Assembly: GCA_035940575.1 (NCBI GenBank) | Contig: DASZER010000056.1 | Coordinates: 1 to 64,000, forward strand | DNA length: 64,000 bases | Reading direction: 5' to 3' | Source: BP-191 sp035940575 | Lineage (GTDB): Bacteria; Actinomycetota; Actinomycetes; BP-191 | Notes under the pieces: generated by a model | The model's database searches: none | What the model was told of the DNA's origin: nothing | What the model saw: the letters and a program-made list of their open reading frames with translations, nothing else | Made by a program: the position numbers and the translations under genes | Shown here: positions 29,811-37,737 of the stretch, piece by piece | Position numbering within the stretch: the stretch's first letter is position 1 | How the letters are laid out: every line of letters starts with the position of its first letter

Positions 29811-30377
29811 TTACTCCTGCTCCTCGGTGGTCACTGCCAGGTCGTTCAACGCCGCCCACCGCGGGTCGACCGGGGTCTCGTCGTGACCACAGTCGACGTC
29901 GTCGCGCCTGGCTCCGCAGACCGCGCACAGTCCCCCGCAGTCCTCGCGGCAGAGCGGCGCGAGCGGCAGCGCCAGGACCACGGCGTCGCGGAGCGCGGGC
30001 TCGAGATCGAGGTAGTCGCCGTGCAGGCGGCTCACCTCGTCCTCGGTCGCGTCCGACTCCGGGTAGGCGTACAGCTCTTGCAGGTCAACCTCGACGGACG
30101 AGGTGACGGGGTCCAGGCACCTGCCGCACTCACCCACGAGCGGGCCGGTGACCGTACCCGAGACCAGCACGCCCTCCATCACGGACTCGAGCCGTAGCCG
30201 GAGGTCGAGCCGGGACCCGGGCGGAATCCCGATCATGGCCACGCCGAGCTCACCGGGCGCCGGGACCTGGAGCTCCACCTTCCGCTGCGACCCTGGACGA
30301 CGGCCGAGCTCGCGAGTGTCGAGCACGAGCGGCAGACGAGGGTCGAGTCGGGAGTTCGAGTTCCTGTTCTCGGACAC
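29811..30377 (-). CDS. yceD: YceD/DUF177 family protein
   Basis: YceD proteins are needed for 23S rRNA accumulation and L32 placement. The 188-residue product has the family landmarks ECGRCLDPVTSSVEVDLQEL near residues 85-104, DYLDLEPALRDAVVLALPLAPLC near 121-143, and a C-terminal Cys cluster CREDCGGLCAVCG. The GTG at 30377 is chosen because AAGAGAAG lies six bases before it; an in-frame GTG seven codons upstream is possible. A motif resembling the rpsP/rplS promoter element lies just upstream. Confidence 0.92.
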   Translation of the reverse strand: MSENRNSNSRLDPRLPLVLDTRELGRRPGSQRKVELQVPAPGELGVAMIGIPPGSRLDLRLRLESVMEGVLVSGTVTGPLVGECGRCLDPVTSSVEVDLQELYAYPESDATEDEVSRLHGDYLDLEPALRDAVVLALPLAPLCREDCGGLCAVCGARRDDVDCGHDETPVDPRWAALNDLAVTTEEQE

Positions 30378-30386
30378 AGTGCTTCT

Positions 30387-30400
30387 CTTAGCGGCCACAG
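30387..30400 (-). promoter_or_regulatory. yceD-rpmF upstream element
   Basis: The minus strand reads CTGTGGCCGCTAAG, similar to the CTGTGGC...CTAAG core of the rpsP/rplS motifs but with one base fewer between the halves. It is 10-23 bases before the yceD GTG, so it overlaps the 5' untranslated region or the -10. Function unproven. Confidence 0.3.
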
Positions 30401-30453
30401 ACCAAAGGGAGACTCTACACCACCCCTCACCAGGCCGCCCCGGCCGCCGCCCC

Positions 30454-30484
30454 CGCCCCCGAACATTGAAGATCGTCACGCGGG
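30454..30484. repeat. left inverted repeat of the nuclease unit
   Basis: CGCCCCC, a G, then AACATTGAAGATCG, T, CACGCGGG. The same sequence, without the single G and with C for T, is found inverted at 31564-31593, on the other side of the DUF559-type gene. The nuclease stop codon lies inside this repeat. Confidence 0.75.
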
Positions 30485-31447
30485 CAGGCGGCGTACGGGC
30501 TGCAAGGAACGAGCGGTGAGCGCGGCCCACTCGGCCCGCAGGTCCGTGACCACCAGATCGCGCCGGCGTACCTGCGCGGACGTGTAGCGCAGGGTGACGT
30601 ACCCGGCCCGTCGCACCAGGCGGTCCTTCTCGCGGTCGTGCAGGAACGTCGCCCGGTCGACCCGGTGCGCGTCGCCGTCCCACTCGACCACGAGCCCGTA
30701 CGGCGGCTGTTGGCTGCCGCTGCGGACGACGCAGTCGCTCGGGCCCGCGCCGCGCACCACCTCCACCCCGCACTCCACGGCGGGCAGCCCCGCCGCCCGG
30801 AGCAGGGCGAGACCGCGAGAGTGCAGCGACGAGTCGACACCCGCCATGACGAGCGCCGCGACGCGGCGGGCGTTGGCCGACCCGGGACGCCCGCGGCGGC
30901 ACGCCCGCAGGACCGCGAGCGGCAGTCCCGGTCTGCCGAACGCCGCCTGCTGCACCAGTGCGTGGAGGTGGTCTCGCCGGACGAGCCGGCCGATGTCGAC
31001 GAGCGTGTCCTGGAGGCTCGTCACCGGCAGCCCGTCGACCACGGTGAACGCACGCCGCGGCCACGTCGCCGCCCGCACGACGTTGACTGCCGGCAGCGCG
31101 GGCTCGGCGTCGTCCAGCGGCACGACCAGGTCGACCCGCGCCGGCTCCGGAACGTCGAGGTCGTGGAGCCATGCGGCGCCGAGCCTCGCGACGGCGACAG
31201 GGCGGCGTTCGGTCCACCGCCCGCCGTGCCTGATCGCGAGGACGGCGGCGTGGCAGCGGGTGAGGTACGTGTGCGGCGCGCCGGCGGCGACGTAGACGCG
31301 GGGATGCCACTCGACCCACGCGCCGGAGCGCAGGCGCGACGCGACGTCACGTTCGGAGAGGCCGAGGGCACGCGCCTGACGGTGATGCAGCGCCGCGCTC
31401 TGCGCACGCATGAGGGCGTTGACGTCGTCGATCGCGTCGAGGCTCAT
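30476..31447 (-). CDS. AbiEi-like N-terminus plus DUF559-type nuclease domain protein
   Basis: A 323-residue protein. The N-terminal 60 residues look like a winged-helix segment (RQARALGLSERDVASRL followed by WHPRVYVAAGAP), as in AbiEi-type antitoxin-like or regulatory domains. The C-terminal 100 residues carry a DUF559/Vsr-like PD-(D/E)xK core: VVEWDGDAHRVDRATFLHD, then REKDRLVRRAGYVTLRY. Such proteins are common, often multicopy, in actinobacteria; the function is unknown. The gene is bounded by 23-nt inverted repeats (one mismatch) and sits between yceD and the sepIVA-like gene, which are normally adjacent. ATG at 31447. A nuclease mobilised by its flanking repeats, or one controlled by them, is my inference. 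Confidence 0.75.
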   Translation of the reverse strand: MSLDAIDDVNALMRAQSAALHHRQARALGLSERDVASRLRSGAWVEWHPRVYVAAGAPHTYLTRCHAAVLAIRHGGRWTERRPVAVARLGAAWLHDLDVPEPARVDLVVPLDDAEPALPAVNVVRAATWPRRAFTVVDGLPVTSLQDTLVDIGRLVRRDHLHALVQQAAFGRPGLPLAVLRACRRGRPGSANARRVAALVMAGVDSSLHSRGLALLRAAGLPAVECGVEVVRGAGPSDCVVRSGSQQPPYGLVVEWDGDAHRVDRATFLHDREKDRLVRRAGYVTLRYTSAQVRRRDLVVTDLRAEWAALTARSLQPVRRLPA

Positions 31448-31498
31448 GCCGAACGAGGGTGCACGGCCCGGGGACGCCGTAACGATCCCCGCCCGAAT

Positions 31499-31526
31499 CT
31501 GTGGACGACCCGCGCGCCGTCCACAG
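31499..31526. repeat. 9-bp inverted repeat upstream of the nuclease gene
   Basis: CTGTGGACG and its exact complement CGTCCACAG are separated by 10 bases, 52-79 bases upstream of the nuclease ATG. It could be an operator or a hairpin in the 5' untranslated region. Confidence 0.5.
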
Positions 31527-31541
31527 GCGCCGCCGTGCTCG

Positions 31542-31593
31542 AACATTGCAGCCCACACCGCGCCCCGCGTGGCGATCTTCAATGTTGGGGGCG
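31542..31593. repeat. right inverted repeat and hairpin of the nuclease unit
   Basis: The last 30 bases are the inverted copy of the left repeat (23-nt core at 31564-31586). The core also pairs with AACATTGCAG at 31542-31551, giving an imperfect 45-base palindrome whose arms begin AACATTG and end CAATGTT, with CGCG and CCAC/GTGG pairs inside. REP-like elements have this repeat-plus-hairpin form. Confidence 0.65.
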
Positions 31594-31625
31594 ACTGGCC
31601 CGCGGCAGCGCGGGCGGGGGGGGGT

Positions 31626-32129
31626 CTACCCCGGGAGCGGAGGCTCGTCGGGAAGAAGCGCGCCCTCGCGCAGCTCCTCCAGCTCGTGGCGCCCGCGCAG
31701 CTTGTCGCGCCCGCGTTCGACGGCACCGAGGGTCTTGTGGAGGACCACCTCGAAGTTCGCGAGCTTCGCGTCGACGTAGTCCTCGACCTCGAGGCGCATG
31801 CGGCGCGCGTTCTCCTTGGCCTCCTCGACGACGCGGTCCGCCTCCTTGGTGGCGGTCTGCATCACCTCGGTGCGGGAGACGAGGCGGGCGGCCTCGGTGC
31901 GCGCGTCGGCGATGATGCGGTCGGCCTCCTTGCGGCCGGACTCGATCACCTCGTCGCGGTCCTTGATGACCCACTGGGCCTCGCGCAGCTCGTCGGGCAG
32001 GGCCGCGCGCAGCTCGTCCAGCAGGGCGAGGACGTCGGCCTTGTTGACGAGGACGGACGCCGACAACGGCATCGACTTCGCGTTCTCGACCAGCTCGGTG
32101 AGCTCGTCGAGCTTCGCCTGGGCATCCAT
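31626..32129 (-). CDS. coiled-coil protein related to SepIVA/DivIVA
   Basis: A 167-residue cytosolic protein that is mostly helical: LDELTELVENAKSMPLSASVLVNKADVLALLDELRAAL is described here by landmarks MPLSASVLVNK (20-30) and ALLDELRAALP (35-45), followed by a long Glu/Arg/Ala coiled coil (EADRIIADARTEAARLVSRTE, KEADRVVEEAKENARRM). In mycobacteria the equivalent gene next to yceD/rnc encodes SepIVA, a septation factor (recalled). Synteny plus coiled-coil character support the assignment, but I did not align them. ATG at 32129, eleven bases after the coaD stop. Confidence 0.75.
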   Translation of the reverse strand: MDAQAKLDELTELVENAKSMPLSASVLVNKADVLALLDELRAALPDELREAQWVIKDRDEVIESGRKEADRIIADARTEAARLVSRTEVMQTATKEADRVVEEAKENARRMRLEVEDYVDAKLANFEVVLHKTLGAVERGRDKLRGRHELEELREGALLPDEPPLPG

Positions 32130-32140
32130 GTGCGGGGCTC

Positions 32141-32620
32141 CTACGGGGTCGGCAGGCGTTCCGCCAGCCGGCGGACGGCGGCGTCCGGGACGAGGCCGGA
32201 CACGTCACCACCGTACTTCGCTATCTCCTTGACCAGGCTCGACGAGAGGAACGAGTAGAGCGGGTTGGTCGTCATGAACAGCGTCTCGACGCCGGCGAGC
32301 CGGTGGTTCATCTGCGCCATCTGCAGCTCGTAGTCGAAGTCGCTGACCGCGCGCAGGCCCTTCACGATGACGGGGATGTCGCGGTCGCGGCAGAAGTCCA
32401 CGAGCAGGCCCTTGAACGAGTCCACCTTGACGTTGGGCCACTGCGCGACGACCTCCTGGAGCAGCTCGATGCGCTCCGGGATCTCGAACAGGCCGCGCTT
32501 GCTCTCGTTGACCAGCACCGCGACGACGACCTCGTCGTAGATCGCGGCCGCGCGGCCGACGATGTCGAGGTGTCCGTTGGTGACGGGGTCGAACGAGCCG
32601 GGGCAGACGGCGCGCCTCAC
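32141..32620 (-). CDS. coaD: phosphopantetheine adenylyltransferase
   Basis: CoaD makes dephospho-CoA from phosphopantetheine and ATP. The 159-residue product begins RRAVCPGSFDPVTNGHLDI, with the (T/H)xGH motif as NGHLD, and contains ESKRGLFEIPERIELL, LLVDFCRDRDIPVIVKGLRAVSDFDYE (landmarks LLVDFC and KGLRAVSDFDYE near 87-104) and PLYSFLSSSLVKEIAKYGGDV near the end. The GTG at 32620 overlaps the rsmD stop (GTGA). Confidence 0.97.
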   Translation of the reverse strand: MRRAVCPGSFDPVTNGHLDIVGRAAAIYDEVVVAVLVNESKRGLFEIPERIELLQEVVAQWPNVKVDSFKGLLVDFCRDRDIPVIVKGLRAVSDFDYELQMAQMNHRLAGVETLFMTTNPLYSFLSSSLVKEIAKYGGDVSGLVPDAAVRRLAERLPTP

Positions 32621-33159
32621 GAAGCGGGCTCCACGCGGCGACCGTACCAAAGGGTGCCCTCGCCGTAGCGCCTCTCGCGCACGCCCTCGACGCCCGCCGG
32701 CCACGTCACCGGCCCGCCGCGCGTCGCGCGCTCGACCACCACGACCTCCGCGCGCAACGCCGCCAGGACGCGCGCGACGATCTCCTCCGAGGTGTCGTAC
32801 GGCGGGTCGAGGAACGCCACGTCGTACGTCCCGCCGTCGCTCGCCAGGAACCGCTCGACCCGGTCCACCACGACCCGCGCGCCGGGGAGGCCGACGGCGT
32901 CCACGTTGCGGCGGATGACGTTCGCCGCCTTGAGGTCGGACTCCACGAGGACGGCGTGCGCGGCGCCGCGCGAGAGCGCTTCGAGCCCTACGGCGCCGGA
33001 GCCGGCGTAGAGGTCGAGCACGCGCGCGCCGTCGAGGTCGACCAGCGTCGCGAGCGTCGAGAACAGCCCCTCCCGCGCCCGATCGCTCGTCGGCCGCGTG
33101 TCGCGGCCTGTCGGCGCGACGAGCGGGCGGCCCTTCGCGGCGCCGGCGACGATCCTCAC
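32617..33159 (-). CDS. rsmD: 16S rRNA (guanine966-N2)-methyltransferase
   Basis: RsmD methylates G966 of 16S rRNA. The 180-residue product begins RIVAGAAKGRPLVAP, has RPTSDRAREGLFSTL near 21-35, the S-adenosylmethionine motif VLDLYAGSGAVGLEALSRG near 45-63, and the catalytic FLDPPYD near 112-118. The GTG at 33159 overlaps the recG stop, and the gene overlaps coaD. Short operon rpmB(+)/DAK-recG-rsmD-coaD is typical. Confidence 0.95.
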   Translation of the reverse strand: MRIVAGAAKGRPLVAPTGRDTRPTSDRAREGLFSTLATLVDLDGARVLDLYAGSGAVGLEALSRGAAHAVLVESDLKAANVIRRNVDAVGLPGARVVVDRVERFLASDGGTYDVAFLDPPYDTSEEIVARVLAALRAEVVVVERATRGGPVTWPAGVEGVRERRYGEGTLWYGRRVEPAS

Positions 33160-35315
33160 GCCTTCTCCAGGTACTCGGCGCGCTCCTCGTCGAGCATCGC
33201 CGCGATGGCGTCGCGCAACGCCGGGTGCTCGGCCAGGTCCGGGTCGGACTCCACCAGCGCCGTAGCGGCGCCGCGCGCGGCGACGATGAGGTCGCCGTCG
33301 CGCAGCAGCTCCAACAGCCGCAGCCGCGAACGCCGCCCCGACTGCGCCGCCCCCAGCACGTCGCCCTCGCGGCGTTGCGCCAGGTCGAGCCCGGCGAGCT
33401 CGAAGCCGTCCAGCGTCGCCGCCACGGCCTCCACCCGCTCCCGCGACGGCGACCCCTCGGGCGCCTCGGTCACGAGCAGGCACGTCGCCGCGTGCGCGCC
33501 ACGGCCGACCCGGCCGCGGAGCTGGTGGAGCTGGCTGATGCCGAACCGTTCGGCGTCCATCACGACCATGACCGTGGCGTTCGGGACGTCCACGCCGACC
33601 TCGATCACGGTCGTCGCGACGAGCACGTCGACCTGCCCCGCCGCGAAGCGCCGCATCAGCGAGTCCTTGGTGTCCGACGGCAGCCGGCCGTGCAGCATCT
33701 CGACGCGCAGCCCGGCCAGCGCGCCGTCACGCAGTGCAGGGAACACGTCCATCACCGCGAGCGGCGGGCGGCGTTCCTCGTCGTCGACCGGCGCCTCGGC
33801 GAGGCCGTCGTCGCCCTCGTCGCCGCCGATGCGCGGGCAGACGACGAACGCCTGCCGCCCCGCCTCGACCTCCTCGCGGACCTTGTCCCACGCGCGCTGC
33901 AGATAGGCGGGGCGTTCCGGCGGTACGACGTGCGTCGCGATCGGCGCGCGGCCCTTCGGCAGCTCTGTGAGCGTCGACGTCTCCAGGTCGCCGTAGACAG
34001 TCATCGCGACCGTGCGCGGGATCGGCGTCGCGGTCATGACGAGCACGTGCGGCGGCTGCACGCCCTTGCCGCGCAGCACGTCGCGCTGCTCGACGCCGAA
34101 CCGGTGCTGCTCGTCCACCACGACGAGCCCGAGGTCGCGGAACGTCACGTCAGGCTCCAGGAGCGCGTGCGTCCCGATGACGATGCCCGCGTCCCCCGAC
34201 GCCAACGACGCCAGCGCGGCGCGGCGAGCGGCCGCGGGCGTCGACCCGGTCAGCAGGACGACGCTCGTCGCGACCTCCGAGGCCCCGAGCTCGCCGGCCA
34301 TGCCGAGCGGCCCGAGCAGGTCGCGGATGCCCCGGAAGTGCTGCGCCGCAAGGACTTCGGTCGGCGCCATCAACGCCGCCTGCCCGCCCGCGTCGACCAC
34401 GGTCAACATCGCGCGCAGCGCGACGACGGTCTTGCCCGAGCCGACCTCGCCCTGCAGGAGCCGGTGCATCGGGTGGGGCGCGGCGAGGTCCGCGTCGACC
34501 TGCGCCGAGACCTCGCGCTGCCCCTCGGTGAGCCGGAACGGCAGCGACGCCTCGAACGCGTCCACGAGCCCGCCGGGCACGCGCACGCGCGGCGGGGTCG
34601 GCTCCATCCGCGCGATCCGCCGGCGCTGCGCCAGCGCGACCTGCAGGACGTAGGCCTCGTCCCACTTGAGCCGCGTCCGCGCGGCGTCGAGCTCGGCGGT
34701 CGAGGCCGGCCGGTGGATGCCCCGGATCGCGTCGTCGAGCGGTACGAGGTCGCGCTCGTCGAGCAGCGACTCGGGCAGGGGGTCGTCCAGGCGCGGGAGC
34801 GAGTCGAGGACGATCCGTACGCACTGCGCGATCTTCCAGGAGGCGATCTTCTCCGACGCCGGGTAGACGGGGATCAGCTTGCCCGCGAACTCCGCCGCCA
34901 CGTCCGTCGCCTCGTCGCCGTCGAGGAGCTGGTACTCCGGGTTCGCGAGCTGCCGCTTGCCCCTGAACTCCCCCACCTTGCCCGCGAACAGCGCCACGCG
35001 CCCGGGCCGCAGCTCCCGCTCGCGCCACGGCTGGTTGAAGAACGACAGCGCCAGCGTCTTGCGCCCGTCGCCCACCACGGCCTCGAAGATCTGGCCGCGT
35101 CGCTGGCGCATCGGGCGGACGTTCGTGCGCATCACCTCGGCCATGACGGTGACGTGGTCGCCCACGCGGATCGACGCGAGGTCGGTGAGCCGGCCGCGCT
35201 CGGCGTAGCGGCGCGGGTAGTGGTGCAGCAGGTCCGCGACGGTCTCCAGGCCCAGCGCGGACGCGAGCACCTTCGCGGTCTTGTCGCCGAGGACGGCGCG
35301 CAGGGACTCGTTCAC
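33156..35315 (-). CDS. recG: ATP-dependent DNA helicase RecG
   Basis: RecG reverses stalled forks and processes branched DNA. The 719-residue product has an OB-fold wedge domain (GDHVTVMAEVMRTNVRP, LSFFNQPW), the P-loop LLQGEVGSGKTVVAL near 285-299, APTEVLAAQHF, VVDEQHRFGVEQRD (DEQH box), MTATPIPRT, a helicase C domain with TTVIEVGVDVPNATVMVV and QLHQLRGRVGRG, and the C-terminal FELAGLDLAQRREGDVLG. The GTG at 35315 overlaps the DAK-gene stop (GTGA). Confidence 0.97.
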   Translation of the reverse strand: MNESLRAVLGDKTAKVLASALGLETVADLLHHYPRRYAERGRLTDLASIRVGDHVTVMAEVMRTNVRPMRQRRGQIFEAVVGDGRKTLALSFFNQPWRERELRPGRVALFAGKVGEFRGKRQLANPEYQLLDGDEATDVAAEFAGKLIPVYPASEKIASWKIAQCVRIVLDSLPRLDDPLPESLLDERDLVPLDDAIRGIHRPASTAELDAARTRLKWDEAYVLQVALAQRRRIARMEPTPPRVRVPGGLVDAFEASLPFRLTEGQREVSAQVDADLAAPHPMHRLLQGEVGSGKTVVALRAMLTVVDAGGQAALMAPTEVLAAQHFRGIRDLLGPLGMAGELGASEVATSVVLLTGSTPAAARRAALASLASGDAGIVIGTHALLEPDVTFRDLGLVVVDEQHRFGVEQRDVLRGKGVQPPHVLVMTATPIPRTVAMTVYGDLETSTLTELPKGRAPIATHVVPPERPAYLQRAWDKVREEVEAGRQAFVVCPRIGGDEGDDGLAEAPVDDEERRPPLAVMDVFPALRDGALAGLRVEMLHGRLPSDTKDSLMRRFAAGQVDVLVATTVIEVGVDVPNATVMVVMDAERFGISQLHQLRGRVGRGAHAATCLLVTEAPEGSPSRERVEAVAATLDGFELAGLDLAQRREGDVLGAAQSGRRSRLRLLELLRDGDLIVAARGAATALVESDPDLAEHPALRDAIAAMLDEERAEYLEKA

Positions 35316-36907
35316 TCGACGCCCAGCAGCAGCGGGTAGTGCGGCTGACCGCCGGCGTGCACCTCCGCCTCGACCAGCGGGTACGACGCCGCGACGCGTT
35401 CGGCGAGCGCCTCGCCGAGGCCGGGTGCGGCGTCCGCGCCGACGACGATCGTGACCAGCTCGCCGCCGCCGCCGAGCATCCGGTCGAGCACCGCCGCGCC
35501 GACGTCCTCGACGGAGGAGCCGATGACCGCGACGTCGCCGAGCACGAGCCCGAGCACGTCGCCCGCGCGGCACGCTCCGACCGACGTCTGCGCGTCGCGC
35601 ACGGCCGTCGTCACCTCGGCCCAGCGCGTCGCGGACGCGGCGGCCGACATCGCGATCGCGTCGTCGGCGAACGGCTTCCCCGGCTCCGCCACCGCGAGCG
35701 CGGCGAGGCCCTGGACGGGCGAGCGGGTCGGTACGACGTGCACGTCGCGGCCGACGGCGCGCGCCTCCTCGGCGGCGGCGTTGGCGGGGCCGAACACGTT
35801 GGAGTCGTTGGGCAGCAGCACGACCTGGGCCGCGTGCGTCGCGAGCACGGCGTCGAGCAGCATGCCGGTGGAGGGGCACGCCGACGGGCCGCCGCGCACG
35901 ACCGTCGCGCCGACCGCCTCGTACAGCTCGGCGAGCCCGTCCCCGGCCACGACCGCGACGACCGCGCGCCCCGACACCTCGCGCGACGCCTCGGCCTCGG
36001 ACGCCGCGATCTGGTCGGCGAAGCGGGTGACCGCGATGCGGTACGGCCGTCCTGCCTCGATGCCGGCCTCGACCGCGGCGCCGACGTCGTTGACGTGCAC
36101 GTGGACGTTCCACAGCCCGTCGCCGCCGACCACGACGAGCGAGTCACCGAGGCCCGCCAACCGCTCGCGCAGGGCATCGGTCGAGACGGCGTCGAGGAGG
36201 TACTGCACCTCGTACGCGTACTCCTCGCTCCCCGACTCCCGCGCGACCGCGAGCGCGCTGCGCGGGCGGGAGACGAGCGGCTCCGGCTCGACCGCGACCT
36301 CCTCGCCGGTGACGACCGAGCGCAGCGCGTCGAGCACGACGCACAGCCCGCGCCCGCCCGCGTCCACGACGCCCGCGGCGGCGAGCGCGGGGAGCTGCGA
36401 CGGCGTGAGCCGCAACGCCTCCGCCGCCGCCTCGCACGCGGCCCGCACCACGTCGCAGAGGTCGTCGCCGGCCACCTCGTCGGCGGCGTCGGCGGCCGCC
36501 CGGGCCACCGAGAGGATCGTGCCCTCGACCGGCGCGGCGACGGCGGCGTACGCCAGCTCGGTCGCGCGCCGCAGCGCCTTCCTGACGTCGCCGGCCGAGC
36601 CCGCCCCCGCGGCGTCGGCGATCCCGCGCAGGAGCTGGCTCAGGATGACGCCGGAGTTGCCGCGCGCGCCGAGCAGCGCGCCGCGGGCGGCGGCGTTGAG
36701 GGTTCCCGCGAGGTCGGCGGCGGCGCCGTCGAGCGCGGAGGACACCGAGGCCATCGTGAGGACGAGGTTGGTGCCCGTGTCGCCGTCGGGGACGGGGTAG
36801 ACGTTGAGGTCGTCGATCTCGCGCTGGTGCGTCACGAGCGCCCGGTGCGCGGCCGAGAGCCACCGCCGTACGGCGGCGGCGTCGAGCCGGTCGAGCGCGG
36901 CGGGCAT
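35312..36907 (-). CDS. DAK2/DegV-type protein, FakA-like
   Basis: A 531-residue protein with an N-terminal DhaL-type kinase domain (NVYPVPDGDTGTNLVLTM near residues 35-52, with the Asp triad that binds Mg-ADP; ARGNSGVILSQLLRG near 99-113) and a C-terminal fatty-acid-kinase-like domain (VLLPNDSNVFGPANAAA near 360). In Firmicutes this gene, also next to recG, is FakA, which with FakB phosphorylates fatty acids to acyl-phosphate. No fakB is in the window. An N-terminal activity toward fatty acids would connect with PlsX here. ATG at 36907, divergent from a membrane-protein gene. Confidence 0.88.
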   Translation of the reverse strand: MPAALDRLDAAAVRRWLSAAHRALVTHQREIDDLNVYPVPDGDTGTNLVLTMASVSSALDGAAADLAGTLNAAARGALLGARGNSGVILSQLLRGIADAAGAGSAGDVRKALRRATELAYAAVAAPVEGTILSVARAAADAADEVAGDDLCDVVRAACEAAAEALRLTPSQLPALAAAGVVDAGGRGLCVVLDALRSVVTGEEVAVEPEPLVSRPRSALAVARESGSEEYAYEVQYLLDAVSTDALRERLAGLGDSLVVVGGDGLWNVHVHVNDVGAAVEAGIEAGRPYRIAVTRFADQIAASEAEASREVSGRAVVAVVAGDGLAELYEAVGATVVRGGPSACPSTGMLLDAVLATHAAQVVLLPNDSNVFGPANAAAEEARAVGRDVHVVPTRSPVQGLAALAVAEPGKPFADDAIAMSAAASATRWAEVTTAVRDAQTSVGACRAGDVLGLVLGDVAVIGSSVEDVGAAVLDRMLGGGGELVTIVVGADAAPGLGEALAERVAASYPLVEAEVHAGGQPHYPLLLGVE

Positions 36908-36964
36908 GTCGCGACTCTAGTTCGCGCGCGTTGCGGTCGATCACCCTCCGGAGGGGAGGGCTCC

Positions 36965-37450
36965 ATGGGGCGGGTCGAGACACACCAGGAGGCGTACGCG
37001 GTCGCGCGCGCCCGGCGGGCGCTGAACGTCTTCGCCGGGGTCGCCGCGCTGGGGCTCGCGCTCGTGTGGCTGGCCGGGCCGCTGATCTTCGGCGACTTCG
37101 ACAACGGCACCTACGCCGCCGTCGCCGGCGGGATCATGTTCGCCTACCTCGCGGTGGCGTACGGCGTCGGCCGCTGCTGGACCCCGGTGTGGGCGCTCGC
37201 GCTGCTCACGCACGGCCTCAGCGTCCTCGGCACGGGCCGCACGTTCCTCTCCGCGCCGCGGCCGGTGTACCTCGTGTCGTTCCTCGTCGAGATGTGGGTC
37301 GTGTCGCGGCTGCTGGACCCGGACGCCGTCCGCGTGTTCCTGCGCGTGCGCCGCGCGCCCGCCGTTCCGGCGGCGTCCCAGCCGGTGTGGCACGCTCCCG
37401 TGGCACGTGAGGCGGCGCCGCGCGGGTCGTTCGACTTCTTCGGAGCCTGA
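36965..37450 (+). CDS. four-helix membrane protein, unknown
   Basis: A 161-residue integral membrane protein with about four hydrophobic segments (NVFAGVAALGLALVWLAG, TYAAVAGGIMFAYLAVAYGV, PVWALALLTHGLSVLG, YLVSFLVEMWVVSRLL), an N-terminus starting MGRVETHQEAYAVARARRAL, and an Arg/Ala/Pro cytosolic tail ending RGSFDFFGA. The ATG follows GGAGGGGAGG at good spacing, so the start is secure. Function unknown. It is divergent from the DAK2 gene and upstream of rpmB. Confidence 0.8.
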   Translation: MGRVETHQEAYAVARARRALNVFAGVAALGLALVWLAGPLIFGDFDNGTYAAVAGGIMFAYLAVAYGVGRCWTPVWALALLTHGLSVLGTGRTFLSAPRPVYLVSFLVEMWVVSRLLDPDAVRVFLRVRRAPAVPAASQPVWHAPVAREAAPRGSFDFFGA

Positions 37451-37457
37451 CCCCGCC

Positions 37458-37487
37458 TTGCCCGCGCCGGGAGGCGGCGGCTACCCT
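37458..37487 (+). promoter_or_regulatory. rpmB promoter candidate
   Basis: TTGCCC (37458-37463) and TACCCT (37482-37487) are separated by 18 bases, a good fit to a housekeeping actinobacterial promoter. It lies just after the membrane-protein stop and about 60 bases before the rpmB start. Confidence 0.5.
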
Positions 37488-37496
37488 GTGGGGGTT

Positions 37497-37521
37497 GCCC
37501 CGCCAGGCGGGGCCTTTCGTT
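37497..37521 (+). terminator. hairpin with T-rich tail in the rpmB leader
   Basis: GCCCCGC-CAG-GCGGGGC forms a 7-bp stem followed by CTTTCGTT. If the promoter at 37458 is right, this hairpin is inside the rpmB 5' untranslated region and could act as an attenuator; otherwise it terminates the upstream membrane gene. Confidence 0.5.
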
Positions 37522-37545
37522 GTGCGATCCGAGGAGTGCGTTCCA

Positions 37546-37737
37546 GTGGCTAGCGTGTGCGACGTCTGTGGCAAGGGGCCGGGCTTCGGCATGTCGGTCT
37601 CGCACTCCCACCGGCGCACCCGCCGTCGCTGGAACCCGAACATCCAGCGCGTCCGCGCCCTCGTGGGCAAGACCCCGAAGCGCCTCTACGTCTGCACTTC
37701 CTGCATCAAGGCCGGCCGGGTGACGCGCGCTTCCTAG
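37546..37737 (+). CDS. rpmB: 50S ribosomal protein L28
   Basis: A 63-residue L28 starting at GTG 37546 after GAGGAG. It begins ASVCDVCGKGPGFGMSVSHS, continues RRTRRRWNPNIQRVR and ends KRLYVCTSCIKAGRV. The four Cys (CDVC and CTSC) show it is the zinc-binding form. The TAG stop is shared with the convergent thiD stop through a CTAG palindrome (4-base overlap). Confidence 0.97.
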   Translation: MASVCDVCGKGPGFGMSVSHSHRRTRRRWNPNIQRVRALVGKTPKRLYVCTSCIKAGRVTRAS

